6,854 nt of DNA from an uncultured bacterium (GTDB taxonomy: Bacteria; Bacteroidota; Bacteroidia; Chitinophagales; CAIOSU01). Position 1 is the first letter of the stretch; the number at the start of each line of letters is the position of its first letter. A program made the translations under genes and the position numbers. Positions 6,560 through 6,854 of this stretch are shown here, one piece after another. The stretch covers positions 1-6,854 of the forward strand of contig CAIOSU010000285.1 in the NCBI GenBank assembly GCA_903861055.1. Reading direction: 5' to 3'. The notes below the pieces were generated by a model. It was not told the origin of the DNA. It did not search any database and saw only the letters and a program-made list of their open reading frames with translations.

Positions 6560-6700
6560 AATTTGAAAATGAGGAAATTTGAAAATTTGGAAATGATTTT
6601 TGGCTAAGTCCAGAATTTTCAAGTCGAACTTATTTCCCCTTTTTAATTGCATTACTAAACACACCATTTCCAAATTACCTAATTTTCAAATTTTCAAATT
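6560..6700. repeat. 36-bp imperfect inverted repeat pair around a 69-bp spacer
   Basis: The left arm 6560-6595 and the reverse complement of the right arm 6665-6700 agree at 30 of 36 positions by hand alignment. The outer 10 bp (AATTTGAAAA) and the inner 10 bp (TTTGGAAATG, part of a perfect 12-bp block) are identical in both. The arms are A/T-rich and built from smaller AATTTGAAAAT-like direct repeats. The element fills almost the whole gap between the M16 gene and the E2 gene. The spacer 6596-6664 encodes nothing recognisable. It could be a dispersed intergenic repeat, a very weak transcript hairpin, or an invertible segment; the sequence alone does not decide. Confidence 0.8.
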
Positions 6701-6707
6701 AAAAATT

Positions 6708-6854
6708 ATGGCTGAAGTGATACGAATGCCGCGCATGAGCGATACGATGGAAGAAGGGGTGATAGTGGCTTGGCACAAAAAGGTTGGCGACAATGTAAAG
6801 TCTGGCGACTTATTGGCCGAGGTGGAAACCGATAAAGCAACCATGGAGCTGGAA
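6708..6854 (+). CDS. pdhC: Pyruvate dehydrogenase complex E2 (dihydrolipoamide acetyltransferase), 5' part only
   Basis: The window holds the first 49 codons, ending in frame at the window edge. They form most of an N-terminal lipoyl domain: MAEVIRMPRMSDTMEEG at 1-17, HKKVGDNVKSGDLLAE at 23-38, and the lipoylation motif ETDKAT with K43 as the swinging-arm lysine. The MPRMSDTM opening and ETDKATMELE are typical of pyruvate dehydrogenase E2 in Bacteroidota rather than of the 2-oxoglutarate or branched-chain enzymes, though the catalytic domain is outside the window. The protein carries acetyl groups from E1 to coenzyme A in the cytoplasm. The ATG follows an A/T-rich leader without a Shine-Dalgarno sequence, and no exact TAnnTTTG element precedes it. 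It lies 151 bp after the M16 gene, behind the inverted repeat, so it may be a separate transcript. Confidence 0.9.
   Translation, partial: MAEVIRMPRMSDTMEEGVIVAWHKKVGDNVKSGDLLAEVETDKATMELE

Noticed and set aside
6621..6644. Possible terminator: AAGT-CGA-ACTT hairpin followed some bases later by TTTTT
   Set aside because: The stem is only 4 bp and A/T-rich, and the T run is not adjacent; too weak to call a terminator.
6461..6673. Minus-strand frame of about 70 codons across the M16 stop and the inverted repeat
   Set aside because: Its composition simply mirrors the A/T-rich repeat and the end of the M16 gene; there is no domain and no promoter.
6680..6687. TAATTTTC as a -7 element for pdhC
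   Set aside because: It lacks the final G of TAnnTTTG and lies within the repeated arm, where such sequences occur by composition.
37..6854. A novel defence, mobile or secretion system
   Set aside because: All coding sequence belongs to known families (phosphonate use, replication, M16 peptidase, pyruvate dehydrogenase). There are no integrase, transposase, toxin, reverse transcriptase or unexplained conserved genes.

Overview
The window looks like a fragment of a Bacteroidota chromosome, perhaps of the Chitinophaga/Sphingobacterium/Cytophaga breadth; the class is a guess. The signs are TAnnTTTG-type -7 promoter elements in front of dnaX and the phn genes, start codons without Shine-Dalgarno sequences and with A/T-rich leaders, a Bacteroidota-style DnaX and pyruvate dehydrogenase E2, and a lipoprotein M16 peptidase with acidic residues just after the lipidated cysteine. 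The first 36 bases are not biological: they are Illumina read-1 adapter, so position 37 is a true contig end.

Layout. Positions 37-1587, minus strand: a two-gene 2-aminoethylphosphonate (AEP) catabolic unit transcribed phnX then phnW, with phnW cut off by the contig end. Between them (828-888) lies a short tandem repeat. Positions 1588-1817 form a divergent intergenic region with a promoter at each end and a 7-bp tandem repeat. Positions 1818-6556, plus strand: dnaX (clamp-loader tau/gamma), then after only 11 bp a large M16 zinc-peptidase lipoprotein, probably in one transcript. Positions 6557-6707 hold a long imperfect inverted repeat. From 6708 to the window end is the start of the E2 subunit of pyruvate dehydrogenase (lipoyl domain only). 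No gene-free stretch exceeds 300 bp.

How the genes work together. PhnW would convert AEP plus pyruvate to phosphonoacetaldehyde plus alanine, and PhnX would split phosphonoacetaldehyde to acetaldehyde and phosphate, so the pair can harvest P, C and N from AEP. DnaX serves replication, the M16 protein serves proteolysis in the cell envelope, and PdhC serves central carbon metabolism. The plus-strand genes show no obvious functional link beyond adjacency.

Most of the window is ordinary housekeeping sequence, and I see no new multi-gene system. The points most worth following are: (i) a nine-A run in dnaX exactly at the end of the clamp-loader core, with stop codons close behind in both other frames, resembling the slippage sites that make gamma in Thermus and E. 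coli; (ii) a DnaX without the usual zinc-binding cysteines; (iii) a nearly leaderless dnaX transcript; (iv) repeats in each of the three larger intergenic gaps, including a 36-bp inverted repeat pair; (v) the adapter-made false C-terminus of PhnW.
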